NCBI RefSeq assembly: GCF_005081945.1
Contig: NZ_CP034879.1
Span: 563,363-627,362 of the forward strand
Direction of reading: 5' to 3'
Source of the DNA: Buchnera aphidicola (Brachycaudus cardui)
GTDB lineage: Bacteria; Pseudomonadota; Gammaproteobacteria; Enterobacterales; Enterobacteriaceae
DNA length: 64,000 bases
Position 1 is the stretch's first letter. The number at the start of each line of letters is the position of its first letter. The notes beneath the pieces were generated by a model, which worked only from the letters and a program-made list of their open reading frames with translations, was not told the DNA's origin and searched no databases. Shown here piece by piece: positions 54,681-64,000 of this stretch. Made by a program: the position numbers and the translations under genes.

Positions 54681-55442
54681 ATGAATTCTTGGATTAATGC
54701 AGACATTCTACACGTTAAACGATGGACTAGTAATTTATTTAGTCTTATTTTACATGCTCCCATTGAATCTTTTTATGCAGGACAATTTACTAAATTAGCT
54801 TTATATGATACCACTTATAGTGTATATAAAAAAAAAATTCAAAGAGCATATTCATATGTTAATGCGCCTAGTAATGAAAATTTAGAAATTTATATTGTTC
54901 GTGTTTTAAATGGAAAATTAAGTAATTTATTATATAATCTTCAAGACGGTGATAAAGTTTTTATTAAAAAAAAAGCATGTGGTTTTTTTATTATAGATGA
55001 AATACCTAATTGCGAAAATTTATGGATGTTTGCTACAGGAACGGCTATAGGTCCATATTGTTCTATTTTAAAAGAAGGAAAAAATCTTGATAGATTCAAT
55101 AATATTATTTTAGTACATGCAGTACGATATCAAAATGAATTAAATTATCTTCCTCTTATGCAAGAACTATGTCATAAATATAAAGGAAAATTAAAGATAC
55201 AGACTGTTATTAGTAGAGAACAAAATAAAAAGTCTTTAACTGGCAGAATTCCTTTTTTAATTGATAGTAAAATATTAGAAAAAAAAATTGGTTTATCAAT
55301 AAATTCCGAAAATTCACATGTTATGTTATGTGGCAATCCTTTTATGGTTAAAGATACTTATTTATATCTTCAAAATAACAGAAACATGAGAAAACACTTA
55401 CGTCGTAAAAGAGGCCATATTACTATGGAAAATTATTGGTAA
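54681..55442 (+). CDS. fpr: Ferredoxin/flavodoxin-NADP+ reductase
   Basis: Fpr is a FAD enzyme that passes electrons from NADPH to flavodoxin or ferredoxin, feeding radical and reductive enzymes. The 253 residues compare with 248 in E. coli. The FAD-binding AGQFTKLAL and [15 protein letters not shown], the NADP-binding [15 protein letters not shown] and [13 protein letters not shown], and the C-terminal aromatic NYW are present. It follows the ibpA terminator and is convergent with epmA. A flavodoxin partner is not in this window. Confidence 0.95.
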   Translation: MNSWINADILHVKRWTSNLFSLILHAPIESFYAGQFTKLALYDTTYSVYKKKIQRAYSYVNAPSNENLEIYIVRVLNGKLSNLLYNLQDGDKVFIKKKACGFFIIDEIPNCENLWMFATGTAIGPYCSILKEGKNLDRFNNIILVHAVRYQNELNYLPLMQELCHKYKGKLKIQTVISREQNKKSLTGRIPFLIDSKILEKKIGLSINSENSHVMLCGNPFMVKDTYLYLQNNRNMRKHLRRKRGHITMENYW

Positions 55443-55459
55443 ATTATTTTTATAACAAT

Positions 55460-56437
55460 TTAACAACGATCTAATGGAAAAGATATTACTTGACTAATGC
55501 TCTTTTCATTTAATGCCAACATAATGAGTCTATCTAAACCTATAGCAACGCCTGCACAAGGAGATAATCCATAGGATAAAGCACTTAAAAAATAAGTATC
55601 GATTTTTTGAACAGGAAGATTCATAGATTGTCTTCTTTTATTATCTTGTAAAAAACGATTTTTCTGTTCATTAAAATCTGTAAGCTCATAAAAACCATTT
55701 CCTAATTCTATTCCTTGAAAAAAAAACTCAAACCTTTCTGATATACGAGAATCTTTAGCATTAATTGCAGCAAGAGATGCTTGTTCTGCAGGAAAATGAT
55801 AAACAAATAAAGGTTTTTTTTTACCAAGATTAGGTTCTATCTCTAGAGTAAAAAACAATTGTATTAATTTATTTAAATCATTTTCTGAATCTGTTAAATG
55901 ATCTAATTTCAATTGTTTAGATAATTGACGTAGTTCTAATAAATTAGTATTTAAAGGATCTACCTGTAAAGATTTTATAAATATCTTTTGATAAGAAATT
56001 TTATCTGATTTTTTATAATTTAATATTCTTTGCAGCAAAGTATCTATTTCTGCTATTAATTTTTTCATTGAATAATAAGGTTGATACCACTCTAAAATAG
56101 TAAATTCTGGATTATGATACTCTCCTAATTCTTTATTTCTGAAACTATGACATATTTGGTATATAGGCCCACTTTCTGCTGCTAATAAGCGTTTCATATG
56201 ATATTCTGGACTAGTTATTAACCATAATTTTAATTTATCCACGTGATTTAATGAAAAATAATTTGTTTTAAAAGGTATTAAGTTCACATCAGTAACTGTC
56301 GAACGAGATAAAATAGGTGTTTCTACTTCCATAATATTACGTTCTAAGAAAAATAAACGAATATCAGAAATTATTTTTGATCTTTTAATTAAATTTTTAA
56401 TTGGCGCACAAGGTTTCCAAAAATTTTTTTGATTCAT
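55460..56437 (-). CDS. epmA: EF-P beta-lysylation enzyme EpmA (YjeA/GenX)
   Basis: EpmA is a class II lysyl-tRNA synthetase paralogue that attaches lysine to elongation factor P, not to tRNA. The 325 residues equal E. coli and lack an anticodon-binding domain. Motif 2 appears in ICHSFRNKELGEYHNPEFTI and motif 3 in AGVAIGLDRLIMLAL. VETPILSRSTVTDVNL is near the start. It is convergent with fpr (17 bp) and divergent from coaD. EF-P and EpmB are not in view, so the complete pathway cannot be judged here. Confidence 0.95.
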   Translation of the reverse strand: MNQKNFWKPCAPIKNLIKRSKIISDIRLFFLERNIMEVETPILSRSTVTDVNLIPFKTNYFSLNHVDKLKLWLITSPEYHMKRLLAAESGPIYQICHSFRNKELGEYHNPEFTILEWYQPYYSMKKLIAEIDTLLQRILNYKKSDKISYQKIFIKSLQVDPLNTNLLELRQLSKQLKLDHLTDSENDLNKLIQLFFTLEIEPNLGKKKPLFVYHFPAEQASLAAINAKDSRISERFEFFFQGIELGNGFYELTDFNEQKNRFLQDNKRRQSMNLPVQKIDTYFLSALSYGLSPCAGVAIGLDRLIMLALNEKSISQVISFPLDRC

Positions 56438-56530
56438 ATCGATTTTCTTTAAAAATTTATTATTGAATAATAAAAAATATATATTTAAAAAATAAGTTTT
56501 AAATCAACTACTAAAAAAATACAATAAATT

Positions 56531-57028
56531 ATGAATAAAACTGCAATATATCCAGGTACATTTGATCCTATTACATACGGACATTTAGATATTATAACAC
56601 GTGCAACAAAAATATTTGATAGTATAACTATTGCAATTTCTAATAATTTAAAAAAAAAACCTATTTTTAATTTAAAAGAGAGAATAGAACTAACTCGAAT
56701 AGCTACATTGCATCTTACCAACGTTAAAAAAATACTTGGATTTAATGATTTATTAGCTAATTTAGCAAAAAAAGAAAATACTAATGTTTTAATTAGAGGA
56801 GTTCGAACAATATTTGATTTTGATTACGAAATAAAGTTAGCTGCTATAAATAAACAGATCTATCCAGATTTAGATAGTATTTTTTTGCTATCTTCTAAAG
56901 AAGTCTCTTTTATATCTTCTTCTTTCGTTAAAGAAATAGCTAAATATAAAGGTGATATTAAACCGTATCTTCCGAAAGAAGTACATTTTGCATTATTGAA
57001 AAAACTCAATATTACTTCAAAAAAGTAA
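56531..57028 (+). CDS. coaD: Phosphopantetheine adenylyltransferase
   Basis: CoaD transfers AMP to 4'-phosphopantetheine, the penultimate step of coenzyme A synthesis. The 165 residues compare with 159 in E. coli. The nucleotidyltransferase HxGH-type motif occurs as YPGTFDPITYGHLDII, followed by KKPIFNLKERIEL, VLIRGVRTIFDFDYE and SSKEVSFISSSFVKEIA. It is divergent from epmA and has a good terminator after it. The waaA neighbour of E. coli is absent. Confidence 0.96.
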   Translation: MNKTAIYPGTFDPITYGHLDIITRATKIFDSITIAISNNLKKKPIFNLKERIELTRIATLHLTNVKKILGFNDLLANLAKKENTNVLIRGVRTIFDFDYEIKLAAINKQIYPDLDSIFLLSSKEVSFISSSFVKEIAKYKGDIKPYLPKEVHFALLKKLNITSKK

Positions 57029-57048
57029 AATATTTTTCTTATTAAAAC

Positions 57049-57074
57049 AATAGGGTGTAATTATACACCCTATT
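57049..57074. terminator. terminator between coaD and the orphan gene
   Basis: A perfect 11-bp stem AATAGGGTGTA/TACACCCTATT (57049-57059 with 57064-57074) has a 4-nt loop and a GC core, followed by ATTTTC on the plus strand. Between convergent genes it can serve both. Confidence 0.8.
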
Positions 57075-57124
57075 ATTTTCAATTCAAAAATACATATTTA
57101 CTAATAATATAAAAAATATAATGT

Positions 57125-58566
57125 CTATTTTTTTATAAAATGTGAATATTTCATTATTGGTAAATCATTTGGTGGTATGACAATAGTAGCACGTATTCCA
57201 AAAGATTTATATTTTGAAATATTGTTATTATTTTTTATATCTAAATCAGATAGATTAGTTGCAACTAATTTAATAGAACCATCATCTAACTTATCTATTT
57301 TATAAATATTTCTAGAATTTTTTATTTGATATTCATTAATTTCTGGTGTTTCAGAAATTAATTGAAGATAAGATTGATATAAAAATTTTTGATTTGCATA
57401 TGTAGAAATTAATTTTTGAAGTTCAACTTCTGGTATTATTTTTTTAAAATCTTGTATCATTTTTCTTCTATCATTTAATGTAATGATATTCTCATTTACA
57501 ATAAAAAGAGATTGATAAGAATCATTCATAAATTGATTATCTAATTCATTAGATGATTTTAAATTTTCATAATTATTTTGAAAATTTTTAATTGTAAATT
57601 TAATGTTTTCTAAAGAATTTGATTGATCTGAGACTTGCCATAAATCATGATTAACAAAATCATTATAATAAGATTCTTGAACACTTTTATTCATTCGTTC
57701 TTTAAAATTTTTATCTATTTTTAAGATATCTTTTCTTCCTTCTGAATCAAAATTTTCATCAAATCTAGTTAAGGGATAAAAGTTATTTGCGTTATTAGGT
57801 TTAGGTATAAAATTGAAAAGATCAGGAAAGGAACTTTGAAATTCAGGGTGTTTGGGATTATTATTTAATTCATTAACAATTTTTATTTTACCTTGATAAC
57901 GAATTTTATCAATGATAGCTCTCATAAAAACTTTTGAAGACTCAATTGTTCTTTTAAGATCTTCAACATGTTTGGCTAAAGCATCAATGGATTCTATATT
58001 ATTAGGATCTAATTGCTCATCTGCAAAAAATATTCTCTTAATGGTTGTACCATTAAATAATTCTACAGCTTCTTTTTTTACGGCTTCATAAGTTGTTATG
58101 ACAGTATTCTTTATTGTCTCAAGAATATCTTCACTAATTTTTAAAATATTAAAACCAAAAAATTTTTTATTAGACGCATCTAATGTGTTATTAAGAAAAT
58201 ATGAAGAATTATTTAGAATTTTTTTTTCATCAATATATTTTTAATAATATCATTTTGACTATTATTAATGATGTTGTGAGAATTTTTTTCTATAAGTAAA
58301 TTATTCTTGATATCATACTTTTCTAGTATATTTTTTTTTGCATTTTTATTTAAAAGATCTAATAAAAATAGAGAATCTTTATATGCTTTTTCTAAATTTA
58401 TTGAATTTTTTGGATCTTGAGAAATTTTATGTGTTTTATTATTATGATTTTCAAGATCTTTTTGTTTTTTTAAAAATTTTTCAATGTATTTTGGATCAAT
58501 ATTTATTTGATTTTTAGAATGTTTCTCTGTTATGTCTATTGGAAGAATTGCAAAATTAGATGACAT
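57125..58566 (-). CDS. Orphan protein of Buchnera type (yba family), split by a frameshift at an A9 run
   Basis: I cannot assign a function. The first frame (58213-58566, 117 aa) starts after AGGACAAAAATT and ATG, then ends at TAA right after nine A (58219-58227). One extra A leads into a frame that stays open through 58212-57926, which has no good start of its own, and on to the end at 57125. The repaired protein would be 480 residues, Asn- and Lys-rich, hydrophilic, without signal peptide or membrane segment, and probably helical. Parts such as ALAKHVEDLKRTIESS suggest coiled coil. From memory, orphan genes named yba occupy this region between coaD and rsmJ in Buchnera; not checked. Confidence 0.75.
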
Positions 58567-58815
58567 AATTTTTGTCCTTTTTTTAATTTACTATTTTTTA
58601 ATTGAATAAATTGTTATATAAATGTAAATTAAATCTATATAACAAAAAAAATTAATAATTTAAATTTTTATATAAAAAAATTTTAAAAATTAACTTTAGC
58701 AACGATTTTTAATATATTATTTACATCAAGTATATAAAAAATCATCAAGTTATATTTTAATTAAATTTATTTAAAAGTCAATTATTAATTTTAAAAAATA
58801 AAAAAAAATCAAAAT

Positions 58816-59556
58816 ATGAAAGTATACTTATCATTTAAACATTACAATCAAAGGATATGTAATTTAATTAATTCATTAAATTTAACACATGATGAACATT
58901 GTTCAACAGGTTTAATAATAAATTCTAATTCTTTAGAACTATATAATCGTGAAAATCTTAATCAAAAAGCTATAAAAGTTGATTTTTCTTCAAAAAAAAA
59001 TAATTATAGATGTCATTTTTTTAGAAAAAAACATGAAATTTTATATAAAGCTGTGGGGATCAAAAAAGCTTATTTTCCTGTTGTTTTAGATGCTACTGCA
59101 GGATTAGGTAATGACGCTTTTATACTTTCTTTTTTAGGCTGTAAGGTAACTATGATAGAGCGTCATCCAATAGTTTTTGCTTTATTAAAAGATGGCTTAT
59201 ACAGAGGTTACAAAGATAAAAAAATAGGAACATGGCTTCAGGAAAGATTAAATTTAATTTTAAATGATAGTTGTAATATGTTAAAAATACCTCTTTTAAA
59301 ACCAGATGTCGTTTATTTAGATCCTATGTATCCTATCAATAAAAAAAAATCTTTACCAAAAAAATATATGCAAATTTTTAGAAAACTAATAGGAAAAGAT
59401 ACAGATGCTAAAGAGTTACTAAATATTGCTCAAAAAAAAGCAAAAAAAAGAGTTGTTGTAAAACGTCCTTGTTATGCAAAATCTTTATGTAAAGAAAAAA
59501 TCAGTTTTGTTATTTTAGGGAAAAAACATCGTTTTGATGTATATAATCCTCTTTAA
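58816..59556 (+). CDS. rsmJ: 16S rRNA (guanine-N2)-methyltransferase RsmJ
   Basis: RsmJ methylates G1516 of 16S rRNA. The 246 residues compare with 250 in E. coli (YhiQ). SAM-binding motif LDATAGLGNDAFIL is near residue 91, the catalytic-type motif VYLDPMYP near 169, and VVVKRPCYAKSL in the C-terminal part. It is divergent from the orphan gene and convergent with pitA, the E. coli neighbourhood (yhiQ, usp genes, pitA) with the usp genes removed. Confidence 0.94.
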   Translation: MKVYLSFKHYNQRICNLINSLNLTHDEHCSTGLIINSNSLELYNRENLNQKAIKVDFSSKKNNYRCHFFRKKHEILYKAVGIKKAYFPVVLDATAGLGNDAFILSFLGCKVTMIERHPIVFALLKDGLYRGYKDKKIGTWLQERLNLILNDSCNMLKIPLLKPDVVYLDPMYPINKKKSLPKKYMQIFRKLIGKDTDAKELLNIAQKKAKKRVVVKRPCYAKSLCKEKISFVILGKKHRFDVYNPL

Positions 59557-59562
59557 ATAAAA

Positions 59563-59595
59563 ACAGGAGTACATATTTTGTAGACGTACCCCTAT
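59563..59595 (-). terminator. terminator of pitA
   Basis: On the minus strand ATAGGGGTAC pairs with GTACTCCTGT (59586-59595 with 59563-59572, two wobble pairs), followed by TTTTA. It lies 36 bp after the pitA stop, before the convergent rsmJ end. Confidence 0.65.
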
Positions 59596-59631
59596 TAAAA
59601 AAATATGATTAATATCATAAAAATTTATATT

Positions 59632-61104
59632 TTATATTAAAAATAATGCGATCCAATATAAAAAACTAGATAAAAAAATTGAAACAGGTAAGGTTAATAT
59701 CCATGCTAATGCAATATTTTTAACAGTCTTCATTTGAATACCATCACCATCGATTAGCATTGTACCTGCTACAGAAGATGAAAGAATATGCGTAGTGGAA
59801 ACGGGTATTCCGGTATAACTTGCTATTCCAATAGATAAAGAAGCTGTTATTTGAGCTGACATAGCTTGTGCATATGTCATTCTTTTCTTACCTATTTTTT
59901 CACCAATAGTAATAACTATTCTTTTCCAACCGATCATTGTTCCTATTGATAAAGATAAAGCAACAATTAATATTATCCACATTGGTGCATATTCAATAGT
60001 TTTAAGTATATTCTTTTTACTTTTAATTAAGAAATATTTATCTTGAGAATTAATGTTAGAAGAACTTAATGTTTGATCAATAAGATCAGAAATACATAAT
60101 AAAACATGTCTTAATTCAAATCTTTTTTTAATATTTAATGTATTATAATTAGAAGTATTTTTTAATAAAAATTTAGATTTTTTAATATTATTTATAATAT
60201 TATAAAAGGGATCAGTTATATTTAAATGATTAATAATATTTTTATTATTCGTTTTTTGTAAAATACTTTTATTATATTTAAGATAATATTTTTCTAAATT
60301 ATTAATTGTGTTTTTTGTACAAATAATTTCGTATTTATCAGCATTTAAATTAACTAAAAAAGAAGAAGGCACAATTCCTATTAAAACCAACATGATTAAT
60401 CCAATACCCTTTTGACCATCATTTGCACCATGAGCATAACTTACTCCAATAGATGATAAAATTAATGCTATCCGAATTAAAAATGGTGGATTTTTTTTTC
60501 CATCTATTTTTTCACGTTCTAATGGTGTCATATGAATACGACAAAACTTCTTATCATTTTTTAAAAAAAATCTTAATAAAAAAATCAAACTTCCAGCGAC
60601 TATTAATCCAACAATAGGCGAGAAGATAAGGGATAAAAATACATTAGTCATTTTGGGAATATTTAGCGCATCTACTAAAGATGAACCTGTAACGATGGCA
60701 TTTGTTAAACCTATTCCAATAATTGCTCCAATAAGAGAATGCGAACTTGATGCAGGTAAACAAAAATACCAAGTAGATAAATTCCAAAGTATTGCTGCTA
60801 ATAACATAGAAAAAACCATAGCTAAAGCATTTTTTGAAGTAGTATTTAATAATAAATCATTTGGTAATAAATGTACAATTGCGTAAGCAACAGTCAAACC
60901 ACCAAGTACAACTCCTAAAAAATTAAATATACCAGACATTATAACTGCAATATTTGCAGACATAGCTCTTGTATAAATTAAAGTCGATACTGCATTAGCT
61001 GTATCATGAAAACCATTAATAGCTTCATAAAATAACACAAAAAACAAAGCTAAAAAAACAAATAAACTTTGATTCAAATCAGAATAAGAAAATAAATATA
61101 GCAT
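59632..61104 (-). CDS. pitA: Low-affinity inorganic phosphate transporter PitA
   Basis: PitA imports metal-phosphate by proton symport in the inner membrane. The 490 residues (E. coli 499) begin with a hydrophobic segment, and repeats of the Pit signature occur in [17 protein letters not shown] and [19 protein letters not shown] polar loop of about 130 residues (roughly 250-375) separates N- and C-terminal halves. The final half has [20 protein letters not shown] and [14 protein letters not shown]. The high-affinity Pst system is not in this window. Confidence 0.94.
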   Translation of the reverse strand: MLYLFSYSDLNQSLFVFLALFFVLFYEAINGFHDTANAVSTLIYTRAMSANIAVIMSGIFNFLGVVLGGLTVAYAIVHLLPNDLLLNTTSKNALAMVFSMLLAAILWNLSTWYFCLPASSSHSLIGAIIGIGLTNAIVTGSSLVDALNIPKMTNVFLSLIFSPIVGLIVAGSLIFLLRFFLKNDKKFCRIHMTPLEREKIDGKKNPPFLIRIALILSSIGVSYAHGANDGQKGIGLIMLVLIGIVPSSFLVNLNADKYEIICTKNTINNLEKYYLKYNKSILQKTNNKNIINHLNITDPFYNIINNIKKSKFLLKNTSNYNTLNIKKRFELRHVLLCISDLIDQTLSSSNINSQDKYFLIKSKKNILKTIEYAPMWIILIVALSLSIGTMIGWKRIVITIGEKIGKKRMTYAQAMSAQITASLSIGIASYTGIPVSTTHILSSSVAGTMLIDGDGIQMKTVKNIALAWILTLPVSIFLSSFLYWIALFLI

Positions 61105-61242
61105 AATCTTTAAGCCATTTTGATGAATTGAATTAAGCTTATTATCTGTGAGAAACTATGATTGAGGAAAGTAAAATATGAATATTATTTATATCATACT
61201 ATTTATAATAGTATTTTTATAGAAAAATATAAAAAAATTTTA

Positions 61243-62463
61243 TTATTTAATTTGATTTTTTTTTAATTTAAAAGATAGAAATATTCCTAAAAATAACATA
61301 ATTAAAATAAAAATTGAAATTCCAGGCCATTTTAGATGAAACCAAAAAAATCCACCAAATGTTCCAAATACACTAGAACCTAAATAATAGAAAAATAAAT
61401 ACAAAGATGTAGCTTGAACTTTTGCAGTTTTTGTATAAGAACCTACCCAACTACTAGCAATGGAATGAGATGCAAAAAAACCACCGGAAAATATTATTAA
61501 GCCTAAAATAATTATTAATAATTGATTAAACTGAGTAATACATATACCTATTACCATTAAAAATAATGATATAAGTAAAATATTATTTCTATGATATTTA
61601 TTAATTAATATACCAGCTTTAGGAGAACTATATACTCCTGTTAAATAAATGATAGATAGTAGTCCTATACTGGATTGACATAGAAAAAATGGCTCTAATA
61701 TCAAACGATAACCAATATAATTAAAAATAGTAACAAAACTTCCCATTAATATAAAACCTATTACAAAAAGAACAAATAATGCTGGATTTTTTAATTGGAA
61801 ATAAAAACGATTTAAAAATTTAGGTAAGTTAATAGAAACAGAATAAAAATTTTTAGATTGAGGCAAAAAATATAAAAAAAAACAAGATGATATTAAAGAA
61901 AAAATTCCAATTACCATTAATGAAATATTCCATGAAAATTTTTCAGCCAAAATACTACTTATTAATCTTCCTGAACATCCACCTATAGTATTTCCACTAA
62001 TATATAGACCCATACAAAAAGATAAAGAATCAGGATGTATTTCTTCACTAATATATGTCATAGCAACAGCAACAACACCACTTAATGCTAAACCAGTTAA
62101 AGCACGTAATAAAACAATAGAACTCCAACTAGTCATCATTGAGCATATTATTGTTAATATTGCTGCTATAAATAAAGAAATAGACATGATGATTTTTCTA
62201 CCAATCACATCAGATAATGGTCCAGTAAAAATCATTCCTAAAGCCATCATACCTGTTGCAGCAGAAAGAGCAAAACTACTTTCTGCTGGAGTTAAATAAA
62301 ATTGTTTAGAAAATATTGGTAAGATAGATTGTACACAGTACAAAATAGAAAAAGTAGAAAAACCACCTGAAAAAAGAGCTAGAAAAACTTGATTAAATTT
62401 TTGTGTATTTTTTTTTATGTATTGTTTTTTTTGTAGTATGTCTTTTCTGTCTTTTGATAACAT
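61243..62463 (-). CDS. ynfM: MFS transporter, YnfM family
   Basis: This inner-membrane major-facilitator protein probably exports a small molecule; the substrate is unknown. I choose ATG 62463 (MLSKDRKDILQKK) because AAGGA precedes it at 10 nt and the longer frame overlaps dapF. The 406 residues have about twelve hydrophobic segments, with the MFS loop GPLSDVIGRKIIM and MGLYISGNTIGGCSGRLIS matching E. coli YnfM. It follows dapF on the same strand by 34 bp, an arrangement not in E. coli. Retained with tsgA, it may be an amino acid exporter, but that is speculation. Confidence 0.88.
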   Translation of the reverse strand: MLSKDRKDILQKKQYIKKNTQKFNQVFLALFSGGFSTFSILYCVQSILPIFSKQFYLTPAESSFALSAATGMMALGMIFTGPLSDVIGRKIIMSISLFIAAILTIICSMMTSWSSIVLLRALTGLALSGVVAVAMTYISEEIHPDSLSFCMGLYISGNTIGGCSGRLISSILAEKFSWNISLMVIGIFSLISSCFFLYFLPQSKNFYSVSINLPKFLNRFYFQLKNPALFVLFVIGFILMGSFVTIFNYIGYRLILEPFFLCQSSIGLLSIIYLTGVYSSPKAGILINKYHRNNILLISLFLMVIGICITQFNQLLIIILGLIIFSGGFFASHSIASSWVGSYTKTAKVQATSLYLFFYYLGSSVFGTFGGFFWFHLKWPGISIFILIMLFLGIFLSFKLKKNQIK

Positions 62464-62497
62464 AAAATATAATTCCTTCTTTTTTAATAAAACAATT

Positions 62498-63352
62498 TTA
62501 GATATATATATATCCATCATAAACATGTTGTGCAGGTCCTATCATATAAAGAGGATGTCCAAGACCTTTCCATTCTATAATTAATGTACCACCTAATAAA
62601 TCTACTTTTACTTTATTTGCAAGTAAATTTTTTGCAATACCAACTGCTACTGCAGCACAAGCACCAGTTCCACATGATTGTGTTTCTCCTACGTCACGTT
62701 CGTAAACTCTTAATTTAATATAATTTCTATTTATAATTTGCATAAAACCTACATTTATTCCTTGTAAAAAAATTGATTTTTTTTCTATAGTATTACCAAT
62801 AATATTTACCGGAGCATTTTTAATATTTTGAACTGTAATAACACAATGAGGGTTACCAATAGATACTATACTGCATGTTAAGCTATCATTTAAAATATTC
62901 ACTGAAAAATTTTTACATAAAATATTTTTTGACAATTCTATGTTATCTAGTTTAAAATCTGGTTCTTCCATATTAACTTTAATCAAATTATTGTTGATAA
63001 AATAAATTATTAAGCGTCTTTTTTTAGTACTAACAGATATTTTTTCTTTATTAGTTAATTGTTTTAATAAAAGAAAAAGACCAAAACATCGAGCACCATT
63101 TCCACATTGTTCCACTTCATTTCCATTAGCATTAAAAATTCGATAATTAAAATCAAATAAAGAATTATGTGTTTTTTCTACAAGTAATAATTGATCAAAA
63201 CCAATTCCAGTATATCGATTAGATAATTCTTTTATCGTTATAGATGTTGGATGAAAATCTTGATTGATACAATTAACAACCATAAAATCATTACTTAAAC
63301 CATGCATTTTAGAAAAATAAATTTTTTTTTTGTATTTAGGATATGAAAACAT
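62498..63352 (-). CDS. dapF: Diaminopimelate epimerase
   Basis: DapF converts LL- to meso-diaminopimelate for lysine and peptidoglycan. The 284 residues (E. coli 274) have the two catalytic cysteines in [11 protein letters not shown] and [29 protein letters not shown] is the substrate loop near residue 13. The start [16 protein letters not shown] is slightly longer than in E. coli; TAGG lies upstream. It is divergent from cyaY, as the E. coli cyaY-dapF neighbourhood implies. Confidence 0.96.
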   Translation of the reverse strand: MFSYPKYKKKIYFSKMHGLSNDFMVVNCINQDFHPTSITIKELSNRYTGIGFDQLLLVEKTHNSLFDFNYRIFNANGNEVEQCGNGARCFGLFLLLKQLTNKEKISVSTKKRRLIIYFINNNLIKVNMEEPDFKLDNIELSKNILCKNFSVNILNDSLTCSIVSIGNPHCVITVQNIKNAPVNIIGNTIEKKSIFLQGINVGFMQIINRNYIKLRVYERDVGETQSCGTGACAAVAVGIAKNLLANKVKVDLLGGTLIIEWKGLGHPLYMIGPAQHVYDGYIYI

Positions 63353-63527
63353 TTTTTTTACCTAATGATATTTTTTATATTCTTAGAAAGAAGAGTGTTA
63401 TTTTTCATGATATATAAAATATAATTTAAATTAATTATTTTAAGAAAAAATATTATGTAAATTATATTAATTTCGTAATTTTTATATTTAAAGTCTATTA
63501 TAAAACGAATTAAAAGTGGTAATCCAA

Positions 63528-63872
63528 ATGAAAAAAAATATTAATAATTTTTATATGTTAGTGGATGCATTATTTCTAAAAATTGAAGATAATTTAAATT
63601 TATATGATAATCATGATATTGATATTGATTATGAAATTCAAGATTATGTTATGACTATTACTTTTGCAAATAAAAGTGTTATTATTATTAATAAACAAGA
63701 ACTATTACAACAAATATGGCTAGCTACAACAGTAAATGGATATCATTTTAATTATAGGGAAAATGAATGGATTTGTAATCGTAGCAATAAAAATTTTTGG
63801 GAAATATTTCAATATGCATGTTCTGTTCAATCAAATAAAAACATTATTTTTATAAAAAATAATATTAATTAA
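63528..63872 (+). CDS. cyaY: Frataxin-like iron-sulfur cluster protein CyaY
   Basis: CyaY is the bacterial frataxin that binds iron and regulates the IscS cluster assembly. The start [20 protein letters not shown] gives 114 residues (E. coli 106); a GTG 12 bases earlier is possible. The acidic helix with [16 protein letters not shown] carries iron-binding residues, and [17 protein letters not shown] and [17 protein letters not shown] are conserved. It is divergent from dapF and directly upstream of hemC, as in the E. coli cya-hem region with cyaA deleted. Confidence 0.94.
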   Translation: MKKNINNFYMLVDALFLKIEDNLNLYDNHDIDIDYEIQDYVMTITFANKSVIIINKQELLQQIWLATTVNGYHFNYRENEWICNRSNKNFWEIFQYACSVQSNKNIIFIKNNIN

Positions 63873-63980
63873 ATACAAAAAAAATTTTTATATATAAAAA
63901 TAAAAAATATGATAAGGTTTGTATCTTTTTTTAGATTAAAACATTATAAAAAACATATCTATATTAAAACGAATAGTAAT

Positions 63981-64000
63981 ATGCAAAATAAAACATTAAG
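63981..64000 (+). CDS. hemC: Hydroxymethylbilane synthase, first codons only
   Basis: ATG at 63981 opens a frame reading MQNKTL and cut by the window edge. In E. coli hemC is the next gene after cyaA/cyaY and its product begins MLDNVLRIATRQS, so the short match plus position supports hemC. Only 20 bases are visible, so this rests mainly on context. Confidence 0.55.

Overview
The window is chromosomal DNA of a strongly reduced, very AT-rich gammaproteobacterial endosymbiont. It is almost certainly Buchnera aphidicola, the aphid symbiont. Nearly every protein reads as a close, slightly shortened Enterobacterales orthologue. Gene order follows E. coli blocks with many members deleted, coding density is high, and spacers are nearly pure A+T. 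I found no insertion sequence, prophage, CRISPR array, rRNA operon or replication origin. These assignments come from remembered protein families and E. coli sequences; no database search was run.

Layout. 1-9362 (minus strand): the end of an S10-type operon (rplD partial, rplC, rpsJ), then the str operon (tuf, fusA, rpsG, rpsL) with tusBCD, then fkpA and argD. 9715-14600: tsgA, trpS, rpe, aroB, aroK. 15068-20760: tRNA-Ser(GGA), deoD, deoB, prfC, ansA, nfuA. 20936-31357: ssb, dnaB, gshB, ruvX, a frameshifted yggS, hemW, trmB, mutY, yggX, murI, sbcB. 31456-41282: tmaR, tRNA-Asn, tRNA-Ile2(CAU), pyrE, dut, cysQ, rplI-rpsR-rpsF, rnr, purA, hflC, hflK. 41434-49089: miaA, a split mutL, mtlD, mtlA, pgi. 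49328-53843: orn, tRNA-Gly, amiB with an internal stop, rpmE, a miniature ftsN, hslV, hslU. 54082-64000: ibpA, fpr, epmA, coaD, a Buchnera-type orphan gene split by a frameshift, rsmJ, pitA, an ynfM-like transporter, dapF, cyaY and the first codons of hemC.

Functionally this is a core set: translation and its quality control (EF-Tu, EF-G, RF3, EpmA, tus, miaA, trmB, rsmJ), DNA replication and repair (dnaB, ssb, mutY, mutL, sbcB), protein turnover (hslVU, hflKC, ibpA), and iron-sulfur and redox proteins (nfuA, cyaY, yggX, gshB, fpr). Host-relevant metabolism is represented by amino acid biosynthesis (aroB, aroK, argD, dapF). Carbon enters through one mannitol PTS (mtlA, mtlD) and pgi.

The most interesting signals are three genes (yggS, mutL and the orphan at 57125-58566) each broken at a run of 9-10 A. 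Each would be restored by exactly one extra A, which fits the polymerase slippage known from Buchnera. In addition, ftsN is cut down to its membrane anchor plus the short essential periplasmic motif, with the SPOR domain gone, and it lies 407 bp from an amiB that carries an in-frame TGA.
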